From assembly GCA_017618055.1 (NCBI GenBank), contig JAFZVB010000013.1, positions 62,001 through 126,000 of the forward strand: 64,000 bases of DNA, in the 5' to 3' direction. Of this stretch, positions 8,365-17,800 are shown in pieces. A program made the position numbers and the translations under genes. The stretch's first letter is position 1. Every line of letters starts with the position of its first letter. A model generated the notes under the pieces. It did not search any database and was not told where the DNA came from. It was given only the letters and a program-made list of their open reading frames with translations. The DNA is from Clostridia bacterium. GTDB taxonomy: Bacteria; Bacillota; Clostridia; Christensenellales; CAG-917.

Positions 8365-9518
8365 TCTATGTCTCCTTTTAATGCTGCTTTGTAATTGTCT
8401 AAGAACTTCTCTATTCTTGCATAATTTGCACTCATATCTAAGCCGTTATCCTTCATGCGTTCCATATACCACTTAAGATATTTCTTTGTATCTTCTCTTG
8501 CTGGTTTAAATGGTGTACGTAGAACATAACAGTGTCCACTATTCCACCACACTTTTCCAACATTAAATTCATTCTTAACGCCAACAGCATCTAGCTTTCC
8601 TGCCATACGCTTTGCTTCGCCAAGGCATAATAGATCTCCAACGCCACCATTGTTATATGATTCTGGGAAGTCCTTATTAAGATAATTATATGGTGTCAAT
8701 TCTTTGTAATAGTCCCATTCTCTACTCTTCTTTCTTGTACTCTTTCTGTTAATGTATCTAACCATTAAAAGATTTGTACATGGAATTCTATACATAATTT
8801 CAGTACTAAATGCACCGGAAATAAATATATTATATTTAGGTTTTGCTTTTAACTCTGGAAGGTTGAGTTTTAATCTATATATCTCATCTGTTGCAGCACA
8901 ACTTAAACATGCTGTTAAATGACCACCACTACTATCTCCAGTGACGGTGATTAAATCTTTATTAACATTATACTTCTCTGCATTATCTACTATGAAATTA
9001 AATGCATCTATACAGTCTTCTAAATTTTCTGGGAACACAATTTTAGGGGAAAGTCTATGGTCTATAACGAAAACCACAGCACCCATTACAGCATATAATC
9101 TAGCATACCCATCTCTTCTATTTCTATTGTGTATCATCCAACCACCACCAGGAATATCTAATATTGCAGGACTCTTTTCTGCAACTGGTCTAGATGGAAG
9201 ATAAATATCTAAAACCAATGTCTCACCATTTACTGTCTTATATGGGACATCTTTTATAACCTTAATTTCATCCACAAAAGGAGATTTCCCATTTGGTCTT
9301 GCACGGCTTTCTTCCACGACATCAAAAATATGTGCCATTAAAGGATCTCTCTTTGCAATATGCTGTTCGCTTCTTTCCTCCTTAACAAGCCATTTGCATC
9401 TTTCTTCGTCTATCTTTTGCTGTTCTTTGTTGTATTTTTCTTGATGCTTTTGGTCTGGATGTTTTTCACGATTTTTGTTTAACTTTTCTTCTTGTTTGTC
9501 AAACTTTGAATAAGCCAT
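8358..9518 (-). CDS. Alpha/beta hydrolase, esterase/lipase type
   Basis: A 386-residue hydrolase of the hormone-sensitive-lipase-like class. The oxyanion motif is PGGGW (in place of HGGG), the nucleophile lies in VTGDSSGGHLTA, and a late NSGHCYV supplies the likely catalytic His. The first 65 residues are highly charged, rich in K, E and Q, and look like an extended or coiled segment. There is no signal peptide, so it should be cytoplasmic. The substrate is unknown. GGAAGGG lies upstream of the ATG. The pfkA terminator hairpin is only about 25 nt upstream, so the gene may depend on read-through. Confidence 0.82.
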   Translation of the reverse strand: MAYSKFDKQEEKLNKNREKHPDQKHQEKYNKEQQKIDEERCKWLVKEERSEQHIAKRDPLMAHIFDVVEESRARPNGKSPFVDEIKVIKDVPYKTVNGETLVLDIYLPSRPVAEKSPAILDIPGGGWMIHNRNRRDGYARLYAVMGAVVFVIDHRLSPKIVFPENLEDCIDAFNFIVDNAEKYNVNKDLITVTGDSSGGHLTACLSCAATDEIYRLKLNLPELKAKPKYNIFISGAFSTEIMYRIPCTNLLMVRYINRKSTRKKSREWDYYKELTPYNYLNKDFPESYNNGGVGDLLCLGEAKRMAGKLDAVGVKNEFNVGKVWWNSGHCYVLRTPFKPAREDTKKYLKWYMERMKDNGLDMSANYARIEKFLDNYKAALKGDIEC

Positions 9519-9541
9519 AATTCCCTTCCTAACATAAAATT

Positions 9542-9566
9542 AATGCAGGTCTATTAAACCTGCATT
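9542..9566 (-). terminator. Hairpin terminator downstream of pfkA
   Basis: AATGCAGGT and ACCTGCATT form a perfect 9-bp stem with a 7-nt loop, about 40 nt after the pfkA stop. The following AATTTTATG is only a short U-rich tract, so termination may be partial. Confidence 0.6.
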
Positions 9567-9603
9567 AAGTATAACATATTTATATTTATTTGTTAATATT
9601 CTA

Positions 9604-10581
9604 TTATTTGGAGATGATATTTGCGATTGAATAAAGTTGATGATTGAATTCTTTATCTTCACCATAAAGTGAATCTGCGATAGGCACATCGATAATCTTT
9701 CTACCATCAATACCAACTGCTCTTCCGCCTTTGCCTTCTTCGATAAGGTCTACAGCATGAATTGCAAAACGAGCAGCAAGAACTCTATCTAACATTGTTG
9801 GGCTACCACCACGTTGTACATAACTTAAGTTAACAAAGTTAACTGTTCTTCCTGTAACTTCTCTTAATCTCTTCATTAAAGGTTCTTCGATTTCCTTGCA
9901 TCCTTCTGCAACAACTACTAATGCTGATTCTCTATGTCTAGAAACGATTATGTTGTTAACTTCGTCTGCGAGTTTGTTTACGTCTGATGTTTCTTCTGGG
10001 CAAACGATTGTTTGTGCACCACCAGCAAGGCCTGACCAAAGAGCGATATCTCCACAGTTACGTCCCATAACTTCTAAGACCATAATACGATCATGAGATG
10101 CAATTGTATCTCTTAATGAAAGTATTGCACTTAAAACTGTGTTACAAGCTGTGTCAAAACCGATTGTATAGTCTGTATAACCCATATCGTTGTCGATTGT
10201 TCCTGGAATACCAACTGCGTTGAATCCAAATACATCATACATTCTTTGTACGCCATGGAAAGAACCGTCTCCACCGATAACGATTAAGTTATTGATACCA
10301 CGTTTCTTGAGGTTTTCAAGAGCTTTACCTGTTCCTTCTACGCAAGCGAATTCCTTGCTTCTTCCTGTACGAATAATTGTACCACCGAGTTGAACGATAT
10401 TTGTAACAGAAGCATGATCCATTGGGAAGATGTCATCTTCTAAAAGACCAACGTAACCACGACCTACGCCATAAACTTCATATCCTTTTGTGAGAGCGTA
10501 TCTAACGCAAGCACGGATACATGCATTCATTCCTGGTGCATCTCCACCAGATGTTAAGATAGCTAATTTCTTGTCTGCCAT
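9604..10581 (-). CDS. pfkA: ATP-dependent 6-phosphofructokinase
   Basis: Catalyses fructose 6-phosphate + ATP to fructose 1,6-bisphosphate, the committed step of glycolysis. The 325-residue product has the ATP loop LTSGGDAPGMNA, then GGDGSFHGVQRM and the catalytic PGTIDNDMGYTDYT, with SHDRIMVLEVMGRNCGDIAL later. Length is typical of bacterial PfkA (about 320). The frame is open to a TTG 15 nt upstream, but that codon lies inside the GGAGG ribosome site; ATG at 10581 has the correct 8-nt spacing. It has its own promoter and a hairpin in the leader, and is followed by a terminator, so it is probably monocistronic. Confidence 0.96.
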   Translation of the reverse strand: MADKKLAILTSGGDAPGMNACIRACVRYALTKGYEVYGVGRGYVGLLEDDIFPMDHASVTNIVQLGGTIIRTGRSKEFACVEGTGKALENLKKRGINNLIVIGGDGSFHGVQRMYDVFGFNAVGIPGTIDNDMGYTDYTIGFDTACNTVLSAILSLRDTIASHDRIMVLEVMGRNCGDIALWSGLAGGAQTIVCPEETSDVNKLADEVNNIIVSRHRESALVVVAEGCKEIEEPLMKRLREVTGRTVNFVNLSYVQRGGSPTMLDRVLAARFAIHAVDLIEEGKGGRAVGIDGRKIIDVPIADSLYGEDKEFNHQLYSIANIISK

Positions 10582-10616
10582 TTTGTTGTCCTCCAAATAA
10601 GTCTTGTTTTATTATT

Positions 10617-10675
10617 GCGTATATATAATACGCTTAGTCGCCCGTATTATAACATTAAGTTATAAAAGTGGTCAA
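10617..10675 (-). promoter_or_regulatory. pfkA promoter and leader hairpin
   Basis: On the minus strand: -35 TTGACC (10670-10675), an 18-nt spacer, and extended -10 TGT-TATAAT (hexamer 10646-10651). Downstream in the leader GCGTAT-N5-ATACGC (10617-10633) forms a perfect 6-bp hairpin, which may stabilise the mRNA 5' end or be a regulator half-site pair. The promoter is convincing; the role of the hairpin is unknown. Confidence 0.7.
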
Positions 10676-10696
10676 CAAATAAATACTACTTATTTT

Positions 10697-10741
10697 AAAG
10701 GACCACCACCAATATTAGATGATAGTCCTTTATTGTTAATT
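10697..10741 (-). terminator. Probable hairpin terminator after the repeat lipoprotein gene
   Basis: AAAGGAC and GTCCTTT form a 7-bp outer stem, and the inner ATCATC and GGTGGT can extend it with G-U pairs. No strong U-tract follows, so it is a weak intrinsic terminator at best. It lies about 28 nt past the stop codon. Confidence 0.4.
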
Positions 10742-10768
10742 ATTTGTAATTTTAATATAAATTACTAA

Positions 10769-12571
10769 TTATAAAGTTGGGTTAGGGCCTGTTGTTTCAT
10801 CATATGCTGAATAGATATACTCATAATCTTCACCATTGTATGTGAATTGGATTTTTTGGAGTAATCCGTAACTAAACCATACTTTGAAGTTTGTAATAGA
10901 ACGTTGTGATTCACCAGGTGGTGTATATCTAAATGAGTTAATATAGTAATAATGACCGACAGAATTATAACTTGCTTTCATGAAATCTGCAGGGATTGTT
11001 CCTGTATATTGATCCCACCAATCAGTTAGATCAAAATCTCCTTTCCCTTGATAAGTCCATCCGCCACTTCCATTTGGATAATAAATATAGAAACTATATT
11101 GACCGTTTTCATCTTTTACATATGTGTCTCTTGCATAAATCATAACATCATCACATTTAAAGAAATCCCCTCCGAAATAAACTAAGAATGTATGTTCTGC
11201 ATCTAAATAGTCTAATGTACTATCAATTGTATAGTTTACTGTAAAGTTGCCGATATCTTCAAATAAGTATTCGCCATTGAAAATGCCATCCCAAATAACT
11301 GGCGTTATTTGATGATAATAGCCATCAAATTCATATCCATTTGGATCAAGTGGGCAAACGGTATCATCATGTGCACTAACATTGCCTACATTTTCCAATA
11401 CCAAACTTGCAGTAAGAGTCGATGATCTCACTGTAGTTTCAAATGAAGTAGTATACTCATTATCATCTACATCATATACCAATTCAAGTTCATCCATAGA
11501 TGAAGCTGTATCATAATCATAAGCGCCATCAACATACATTTTTACTGGATTTAAATATGCTGTATTGTTAATTGCCATCCAAGTACCAAGTAAACAGAGG
11601 TCATTGCTAATGAATTCCCAATTATTATTGGTATAGAGTTGAATATATCCGCCACTCATTAAGATTGGGCTACTATATGAAACTTGTGTATTAGTTACAT
11701 CAAGTTTTTTGCCAGCAAATACACTTGTTTCTCCTTCTCCGCCTTGTTCACCAGAGCCGCCTTGTTGACCACCTTCTCCGGATCCACCTTGTTGACCACC
11801 TTCTCCGGATCCACCTTGTTGACCACCTTCACCAGAGCCACCTTGTTGTCCGCCACCACTTGGTGTGACTGCTTGACCATCTTGTGGTAATGTTGCTGTG
11901 TAACTGGTATCGAATTGTGTACATTCAAATGTTACAGCACCAGAATCGCCTTGATATGAGCCAGCTGCAGCCCACTTCAAGCAAATACCTGTTGCTTTAT
12001 CAATACATACCTCTGAAGATGCTGTTGCACCATATGCAGTTTGTGTGAATGTATACTTATCACAAGAACGTCCTGCAACAGTTGCAGTAGTCTTTACACC
12101 TTCATAACTTGTTAAGTATTGATACATTCCAAAGTAACCATATATCATAGCACTATATGTTGTAACTAAACTCTCTTTTGTAACTTGTTCAGAATAGTTT
12201 GTTCTAACCTTTCTCCAAGTTCCATTATATGGAGTATATACATCATAATATTGGTCACTTGTTAAATCTAAATAAATTTCATTACCATAACTAAGAACGT
12301 AATAAACTTGTCCATGTACACCTAATGCAACGTCATATGTATCTGTTTGACCATTGTTTGTTGATGAAATGTGTAACTTGACAAATAAACCATTTGCATT
12401 TGCAAGCTCAGTTACCTTGCTTGCAATTTGTTGATAATTGTAATCTGCGGTTATGTTTGAACCACCACTTGTGTCGGCATCGTCATCTTTCTTATTACAT
12501 GCTACAAATATCATTGTTAACACAAGAATAAGAGCAACTACGATAGCCAAAAGACTTAACTTTCTCTTCAT
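10769..12571 (-). CDS. Surface lipoprotein with Gly/Gln-rich repeat linker
   Basis: A 600-residue lipoprotein: the signal peptide ends in FVAC followed by NKKDDD. Residues about 30-235 form one beta-rich domain (YDVALGVHGQVYYVLSYGN, then AGRSCDKYTFTQTAYG). Next comes a flexible linker with four tandem GGQQGGSGE-type nonamers, encoded by near-identical 27-nt DNA repeats at about 11740-11860. A second domain of about 320 aromatic-rich residues follows. I do not recognise either domain. It starts 16 nt after the 12588..13352 membrane protein gene, so the two are probably one operon. The DNA repeats invite slippage and length variation between strains. Confidence 0.75.
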   Translation of the reverse strand: MKRKLSLLAIVVALILVLTMIFVACNKKDDDADTSGGSNITADYNYQQIASKVTELANANGLFVKLHISSTNNGQTDTYDVALGVHGQVYYVLSYGNEIYLDLTSDQYYDVYTPYNGTWRKVRTNYSEQVTKESLVTTYSAMIYGYFGMYQYLTSYEGVKTTATVAGRSCDKYTFTQTAYGATASSEVCIDKATGICLKWAAAGSYQGDSGAVTFECTQFDTSYTATLPQDGQAVTPSGGGQQGGSGEGGQQGGSGEGGQQGGSGEGGQQGGSGEQGGEGETSVFAGKKLDVTNTQVSYSSPILMSGGYIQLYTNNNWEFISNDLCLLGTWMAINNTAYLNPVKMYVDGAYDYDTASSMDELELVYDVDDNEYTTSFETTVRSSTLTASLVLENVGNVSAHDDTVCPLDPNGYEFDGYYHQITPVIWDGIFNGEYLFEDIGNFTVNYTIDSTLDYLDAEHTFLVYFGGDFFKCDDVMIYARDTYVKDENGQYSFYIYYPNGSGGWTYQGKGDFDLTDWWDQYTGTIPADFMKASYNSVGHYYYINSFRYTPPGESQRSITNFKVWFSYGLLQKIQFTYNGEDYEYIYSAYDETTGPNPTL

Positions 12572-12587
12572 AATCGGTTTTCTCCTT

Positions 12588-13352
12588 TTAATCCTTTCCG
12601 TCAGTTTCTTCTATATCTTCAGCCTCTGCTTCTACTTCTTCAGCTGGTTCGATATCTTCTTTTGTTTCTTCCTCTTCTGCTGGAACTTCTTCTTTAGACT
12701 CTGCAGGTTCTTCCTCTGCTTTTACTTCTACTGGTTGATCCTTTGTGAATAAAAGAATGTAACCAAACAAATATCCAGGAAGTATTAGTAATTCTGCAAT
12801 GATATCTACATAGAGATACCAAGGCATTTGATAATATTCATATTGGTGTTCAAAATCTGCATAAGCAGCGATTTCTAATATTCTTGCAAGGAATGAGAAG
12901 AAAATAAATGATGCAAGACAAGCATAAACAACTATGTCTATAACCTTATTGCCTTCAAGTTTTTCCATAAAGAGTTTGAGAATAACAATTGCAAGTATTG
13001 CCATAGCACTGATTCTAGCGATGAAATCAAATGAATATGATGCTAAGGAAATGTCTGTACCAAAGTTATCTCCACTTAGCAAATTGTATACTAGTCTAAT
13101 TGCCAAGAATGCAAATAACATACACCCAATATATCTTGCTGCCTTTTCTTTGTTCGTGAGAATTGAATATAAGAGTGCTGCTGCAAGACCACCGAAACAA
13201 ATGAGGAAGAATAATCCTCCAACAACTGCTTCGCCACCACCATTAGCCATTCTGCCAATTGCATACAATATTTCTAGCAATGCATATGCTCCTACTGAGC
13301 CGACTACTATCCATTTTGCTGGTTTGCGTAAAATTGAAATAATCTTTTCCAT
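12588..13352 (-). CDS. Membrane protein with acidic C-terminal tail
   Basis: A 254-residue protein with about six membrane helices in residues 12-205 and then a soluble tail of about 45 residues made almost entirely of E, D, A, P and K (from VKAEEEPAESKEEVPAEEEE to the end). No catalytic motif is seen and I do not recognise the family. AAGGAG lies upstream of the start. It is separated from the LuxR-type gene by about 120 nt that hold an 11-bp tandem repeat, and it is followed closely by the repeat lipoprotein, so the pair may form a regulated envelope operon. Confidence 0.75.
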   Translation of the reverse strand: MEKIISILRKPAKWIVVGSVGAYALLEILYAIGRMANGGGEAVVGGLFFLICFGGLAAALLYSILTNKEKAARYIGCMLFAFLAIRLVYNLLSGDNFGTDISLASYSFDFIARISAMAILAIVILKLFMEKLEGNKVIDIVVYACLASFIFFSFLARILEIAAYADFEHQYEYYQMPWYLYVDIIAELLILPGYLFGYILLFTKDQPVEVKAEEEPAESKEEVPAEEEETKEDIEPAEEVEAEAEDIEETDGKD

Positions 13353-13421
13353 GTTGTCTCCTTAAAAAGTTATAAGATATAAAATCTTATTCTCATTATA
13401 AGAACAACTATTGTAAATATG

Positions 13422-13440
13422 TAGGGTGATTATAGGGTGA
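13422..13440. promoter_or_regulatory. Tandem 11-bp direct repeat, possible operator
   Basis: On the plus strand TAGGGTGA occurs at 13422-13429 and again at 13433-13440, with flanks giving 10 of 11 identical bases in two adjacent 11-bp units. The offset equals one helical turn. On the minus strand the same site reads as TATAAT flanked by CACCC, so it may overlap a -10 box for the downstream membrane protein gene. The regulator is unknown; the adjacent LuxR-type protein is one candidate. Confidence 0.45.
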
Positions 13441-13471
13441 TTTTTAATTTTTTTGAAAAAAAATGAAAAAT

Positions 13472-14860
13472 TTAGTCCTCTCTAACTGTGTTCTTTAATT
13501 TGTCTACCAACTCGTCTCTAGAAGATACCTGCATTTTCTTATATATGGCAGTACGATGGGTTTTGGCCGTGTTTTCACTAATACATAACTTGTTCGCAAT
13601 TTCTATCAGTTTGCATCCTTCAAGCAATAATTCTGCAACCTCAATCTCTTTGTCTGTGAGTCCTACACTCTCATATGCTTGTTCTTTTGTTATTGAGGTA
13701 TCAAAGTGCATATATTCTTCTTGTTTTGCTGTTGTTGAAATTCCTTTATCCCATAGTCCTGCTGTTGCAAGAATGATTACATTGCCAACAAGACAAATAA
13801 ACATACCAATTTCGATAAGTTTTTCATCTGCATAGAAGAAAACCATTGTTGAAATAACAGCAATACACATTCCTGCGAAGTTAGAAACTATTGGTGCAGT
13901 CTTTAACATATGGGAATCTCTAAACTTTCTAATGATATTACATAGAATGTAATAAAGATTCATCATACACATATTAAATGTTGCTCCGGCAAAGAATGCA
14001 GCCATTAAAGGAGCATGTTGCATTATCTTTAATACATAACAGAAAATTGCTCCCACTGCGAATGCAAAACTTGTAACCAAAGATACTGTTGCCGGCTTTG
14101 GTGAGAACCTATAAATAATGTAATAAATAATAGCACCAACTGCTGCACCACCATAGAATAAGAATCTAGAATTTGGCACCGTTGGAGCGAGTTCTTCCAT
14201 AATGATCATAGAACTACAAACTGCCACCAACCCACCTATACAAGCAAGAATTAAAGGTACATATAATTTGTTTTGGAACACCTCTGTAACACTAATCTTC
14301 CACTCCGTATCTTTCTTCTCAAAGAAGCACATTACACAGGCAACTAATGAGAGTGAGAATATTAACCACCAGAACTCTGCTGTGGTACGGTTAAAGAAGA
14401 CACTATATACAGAAACTCCTGCAACTAAAAGGTGGCAAGAAACTATACCAAATAATCTTTCGGAGTTATTCATTTCATAGATATATGTTAAGAGTGAACA
14501 GTCTGCAAGTTGTCCAAGTAATATGGATAGGAATATTAAGTAAATAAGGTTAGACCTTGCCTCTGCAAAAATTGCACCAAACATTAGCATTAAAACTGCT
14601 AATATACATAAGATTCTCTTTGGTATTCTTAGGCTTTGTCTTCTGATGAATATGAATCCAACTATAATACTTCCTAGCAAAGCTATATGTTGATATAGAG
14701 TTGCCATGGAGAAGTCAAAACTTAAAATTCCATCTTCATAAATAAAATATTTAGTAGCAACCATAAAAGTATAGGTGTAGAAAACCATCCAATAGACAAC
14801 ATTTGCCCATTTTGTTTTTCTTACATTAGATATAACACCTGCCTTTTGATTTGCAACCAT
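13472..14860 (-). CDS. Membrane-embedded LuxR-type transcriptional regulator
   Basis: A 462-residue protein. Residues about 15-385 form roughly twelve hydrophobic segments, similar in layout to a major-facilitator fold. The C-terminal 65 residues are a LuxR/GerE helix-turn-helix: VGLTDKEIEVAELLLEGC, then IANKLCISENTAKTHRTAIYKKM. Such 12-helix-plus-HTH proteins are known mainly from Eggerthella-type Actinobacteria and some Clostridia, and presumably sense a membrane or small-molecule signal. The target is unknown; the downstream membrane-protein/lipoprotein pair with the tandem repeat at 13422 is the obvious candidate. The start overlaps the dnaE stop by 1 nt. Confidence 0.85.
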   Translation of the reverse strand: MVANQKAGVISNVRKTKWANVVYWMVFYTYTFMVATKYFIYEDGILSFDFSMATLYQHIALLGSIIVGFIFIRRQSLRIPKRILCILAVLMLMFGAIFAEARSNLIYLIFLSILLGQLADCSLLTYIYEMNNSERLFGIVSCHLLVAGVSVYSVFFNRTTAEFWWLIFSLSLVACVMCFFEKKDTEWKISVTEVFQNKLYVPLILACIGGLVAVCSSMIIMEELAPTVPNSRFLFYGGAAVGAIIYYIIYRFSPKPATVSLVTSFAFAVGAIFCYVLKIMQHAPLMAAFFAGATFNMCMMNLYYILCNIIRKFRDSHMLKTAPIVSNFAGMCIAVISTMVFFYADEKLIEIGMFICLVGNVIILATAGLWDKGISTTAKQEEYMHFDTSITKEQAYESVGLTDKEIEVAELLLEGCKLIEIANKLCISENTAKTHRTAIYKKMQVSSRDELVDKLKNTVRED

Positions 14861-17800
14861 TATTGATTTAAGTCCTTTACTTTTATTTTGCCTTTGCCTA
14901 CAACATTAGCAACTTGTTCTATCATTTCGTTACAAACCCTTACACCATTATTAAATACTCTGAACTTTCTAGTTTGAGGATCTGTACCTATTTGTAATCT
15001 TAAGATGTCATTGCCAGGGAACATTGCTGCAATACTCTTTAGAAGAGCCTGTTCTTCGGAACTTTCTATTAATACAAGCATTAACTTGGAAGGTTGTTCT
15101 TCTGAATCTCCTTCATTGTCTCCATCTTTTTGCCAAATCTTCATATCATCCACTACCATCTTTGCTTCAGCACCACTTAAATCTAGTCTGCCTTCTACAA
15201 TAATAGGTCTTTCTGAGGAAAGAACTGGCAATAATTGCTCATACAACTTGGAGAATACCGTGAACTGGATTGTGCCACCCTTATCCTCTATCTCGCCAAC
15301 AGTAAATACCTGGTTGTTTTTATTCTTTTTCTTTTCCCAATTAGAAACAATACATCCAAATCTTACTTCTTTCTTATCCCAAGACTTATCCAAGGTTACT
15401 CCAGATGTTTCTTCATCATCTGATTCCATATCCATTTCTACTTCTTGGCCTGCTTCTGATTCATCTCCAACAACATTGCTGTTATCTATAATTAAACGAG
15501 AGAGGTCAAAGTTAAAGATAGATGTATCATAGTCATCTAGTGGATGTCCGGAAACATACATGCCCAAGTTGTTCTTTTCTTCTGCAAGTAATTGTTCCTT
15601 TCCATATTCCTTCATTTCAATATAATGTATTGGTTGCTCTCCAATAGCATCCATTTCAAAGAGTGAGATTTGTCCTTCTGCTTCGCTTTGTTGTTCTTTT
15701 AGAGCAAGAGCCATAATTTGTTTATATGAAGCCATTAATGTTGCTCTATTCTTACCAAAGCAATCAAATGCACCGCCAAGAATCATAGACTCTATCATAC
15801 GTGAATTTAAGTTTGCTCCACATCTCTTGAAGAAATCTCTTATATCCTTATATGGACCACCATTAACTCTTTCTGCAAGTACTGATTCAATAGCAGCTTC
15901 ACCAACATTCTTTATTCCCATAAGACCGAAACGAACATTATCTCCATCTATTGAGAAGTTCTTTTTGGACTTGTTAATATCTGGCTTTAATATGTTGATT
16001 CCAATCTTTCTCATGTAGTTGATATAGTGGGATTGTTCCTTGGCATCTCCTATTCTGTTGTTAATGATGGCTGTAAGGAAATGTATCGGATAATAGCACT
16101 TTAAGTATGCAGTTTGATATGTTAAAACTGCGTATGCGGTAGCATGAGACTTATTGAAGCAATACTCTGCGAAGTCTATTAATTGGTCAAATAGCTTGTC
16201 CACAACCTCTGAAGGAACGCCATTTGCAATAGCTCCAGGAACTGGTGTATTGGTCTTATCTCCTTCAACAACACCACCATTTGCAAAGACGGATTTATTT
16301 CTAATAAGAACATCTCCTTTCTTCTTTGAAATAGCACGTCTAAGAATATCTGCACCACCATAACTATATCCTGCAACTTCTCTAGCTATTTGCATAACTT
16401 GTTCTTGGTATACGATACATCCATATGTAACTTCCAAAATTGGTTTTAGTTTTTCATGCAAATATGTAACGCTTTCTGGATTTCTCTTACCCGCAATGAA
16501 TTGGTTCATGAATTGCATTGGACCTGGTCTATAAATTGAGATACCAGCGATAACGTCTTCTAAAGTGGTTGGCTTTAATCTGGACATGAAGTCACACATG
16601 CCGCCAGATTCTAACTGGAATACAGCAACACAGTCTCCAGATGAAATTAATTCATATACTTTTGGATCATCATAGGTATCTTTTTCAAAAGTTACATCTA
16701 CACCCTTATCTTCAAGAATATATTTTTGTGCTTCCTTAACATCGGTCAATGTCTTTAAACCTAGGAAGTCCATCTTTAACATACCAAGTGGCTCAACCTG
16801 TGTCTTATCAAATTGTGTAACGATAAATTCGTGATTTCTAGAAAGAGGAACATAGTCTGTAACTGGCTGAGAACAAATAACAACACCTGCCGCATGCATA
16901 CCGGTTTGTCTTGGCAATCCTTCAATCTTCATTGCCTTGTCGACTATCTTCTTTGCTTCTGGATCTGAATCATATAATTTCTTAAATTCTGGTGAGAAAC
17001 ATTTACTCTTTTCATCCAAGCATCCTTTTAATGTTGCACCTGGATCTTTAGATATAGTTTTTGCCCAGTTATTAGATTTCTCATATGATATGTTATAAAT
17101 TCTCGCAATATCCTTAACAGCTTGCTTTGCCTTCATTGTTCCATATGCAATGATTTGGCTAACTCTATCTCTGCCATACTTCTTTGTTACATAGTCTATA
17201 ACCTCGCCTCTTCTTACATAACAGAAGTCTATATCAAAGTCTGGCATGGAAACTCTTTCTCTTGCTAAGAATCTTTCAAAAATCAAATTAAATCTTAATG
17301 GCTCTACATCTGTAATACCAATTGCATAAGCAACTATTGAGCCAACACCAGAACCTCTACCTGGTCCAACAGGAATACCCATCTTCTTGGAAGCATTTAC
17401 GTAGTCCCAAACAATTAGGAAGTATGTTGCATAACCCATATCAATAATTGTTGCAAGTTCATGCTCTACTCTTTCCCTAATCTCATCTGTAATTACATCA
17501 TATCTCTTATGAATTCCTTCCCAGCAAAGATCTCTTAAATATTGCTCTGCGGTTCTGTTTCCCATATCATCACTTGTATAAGGTGGGATAAGGTTTTCCT
17601 TTGCTCTTAATTGGAATTCAAATGTACATTTATCTGCTATTTCGACAGTAGATGCAAGAGCCTCTGGACACCATCCAAACAACTCCTCCATTTCCTCTGC
17701 TGTTTTAAGATAGAATTCTTGCTTTTCAAAACGGATTGGGTTTGGTGTATCTTTTGTAATACCAAGCTGTACACACATCATATCATCTTGGACATCTGCA

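Noticed and set aside
10582-10596. Five-residue N-terminal extension of PfkA from a TTG
   Set aside because: The TTG lies within the GGAGG ribosome site used by the ATG at 10581.
11680-11930. Repeat-rich frames on both strands, possibly a CRISPR-like array
   Set aside because: The repeats are contiguous 27-nt coding units of GGQQGGSGE with no unique spacers; they belong to the lipoprotein.
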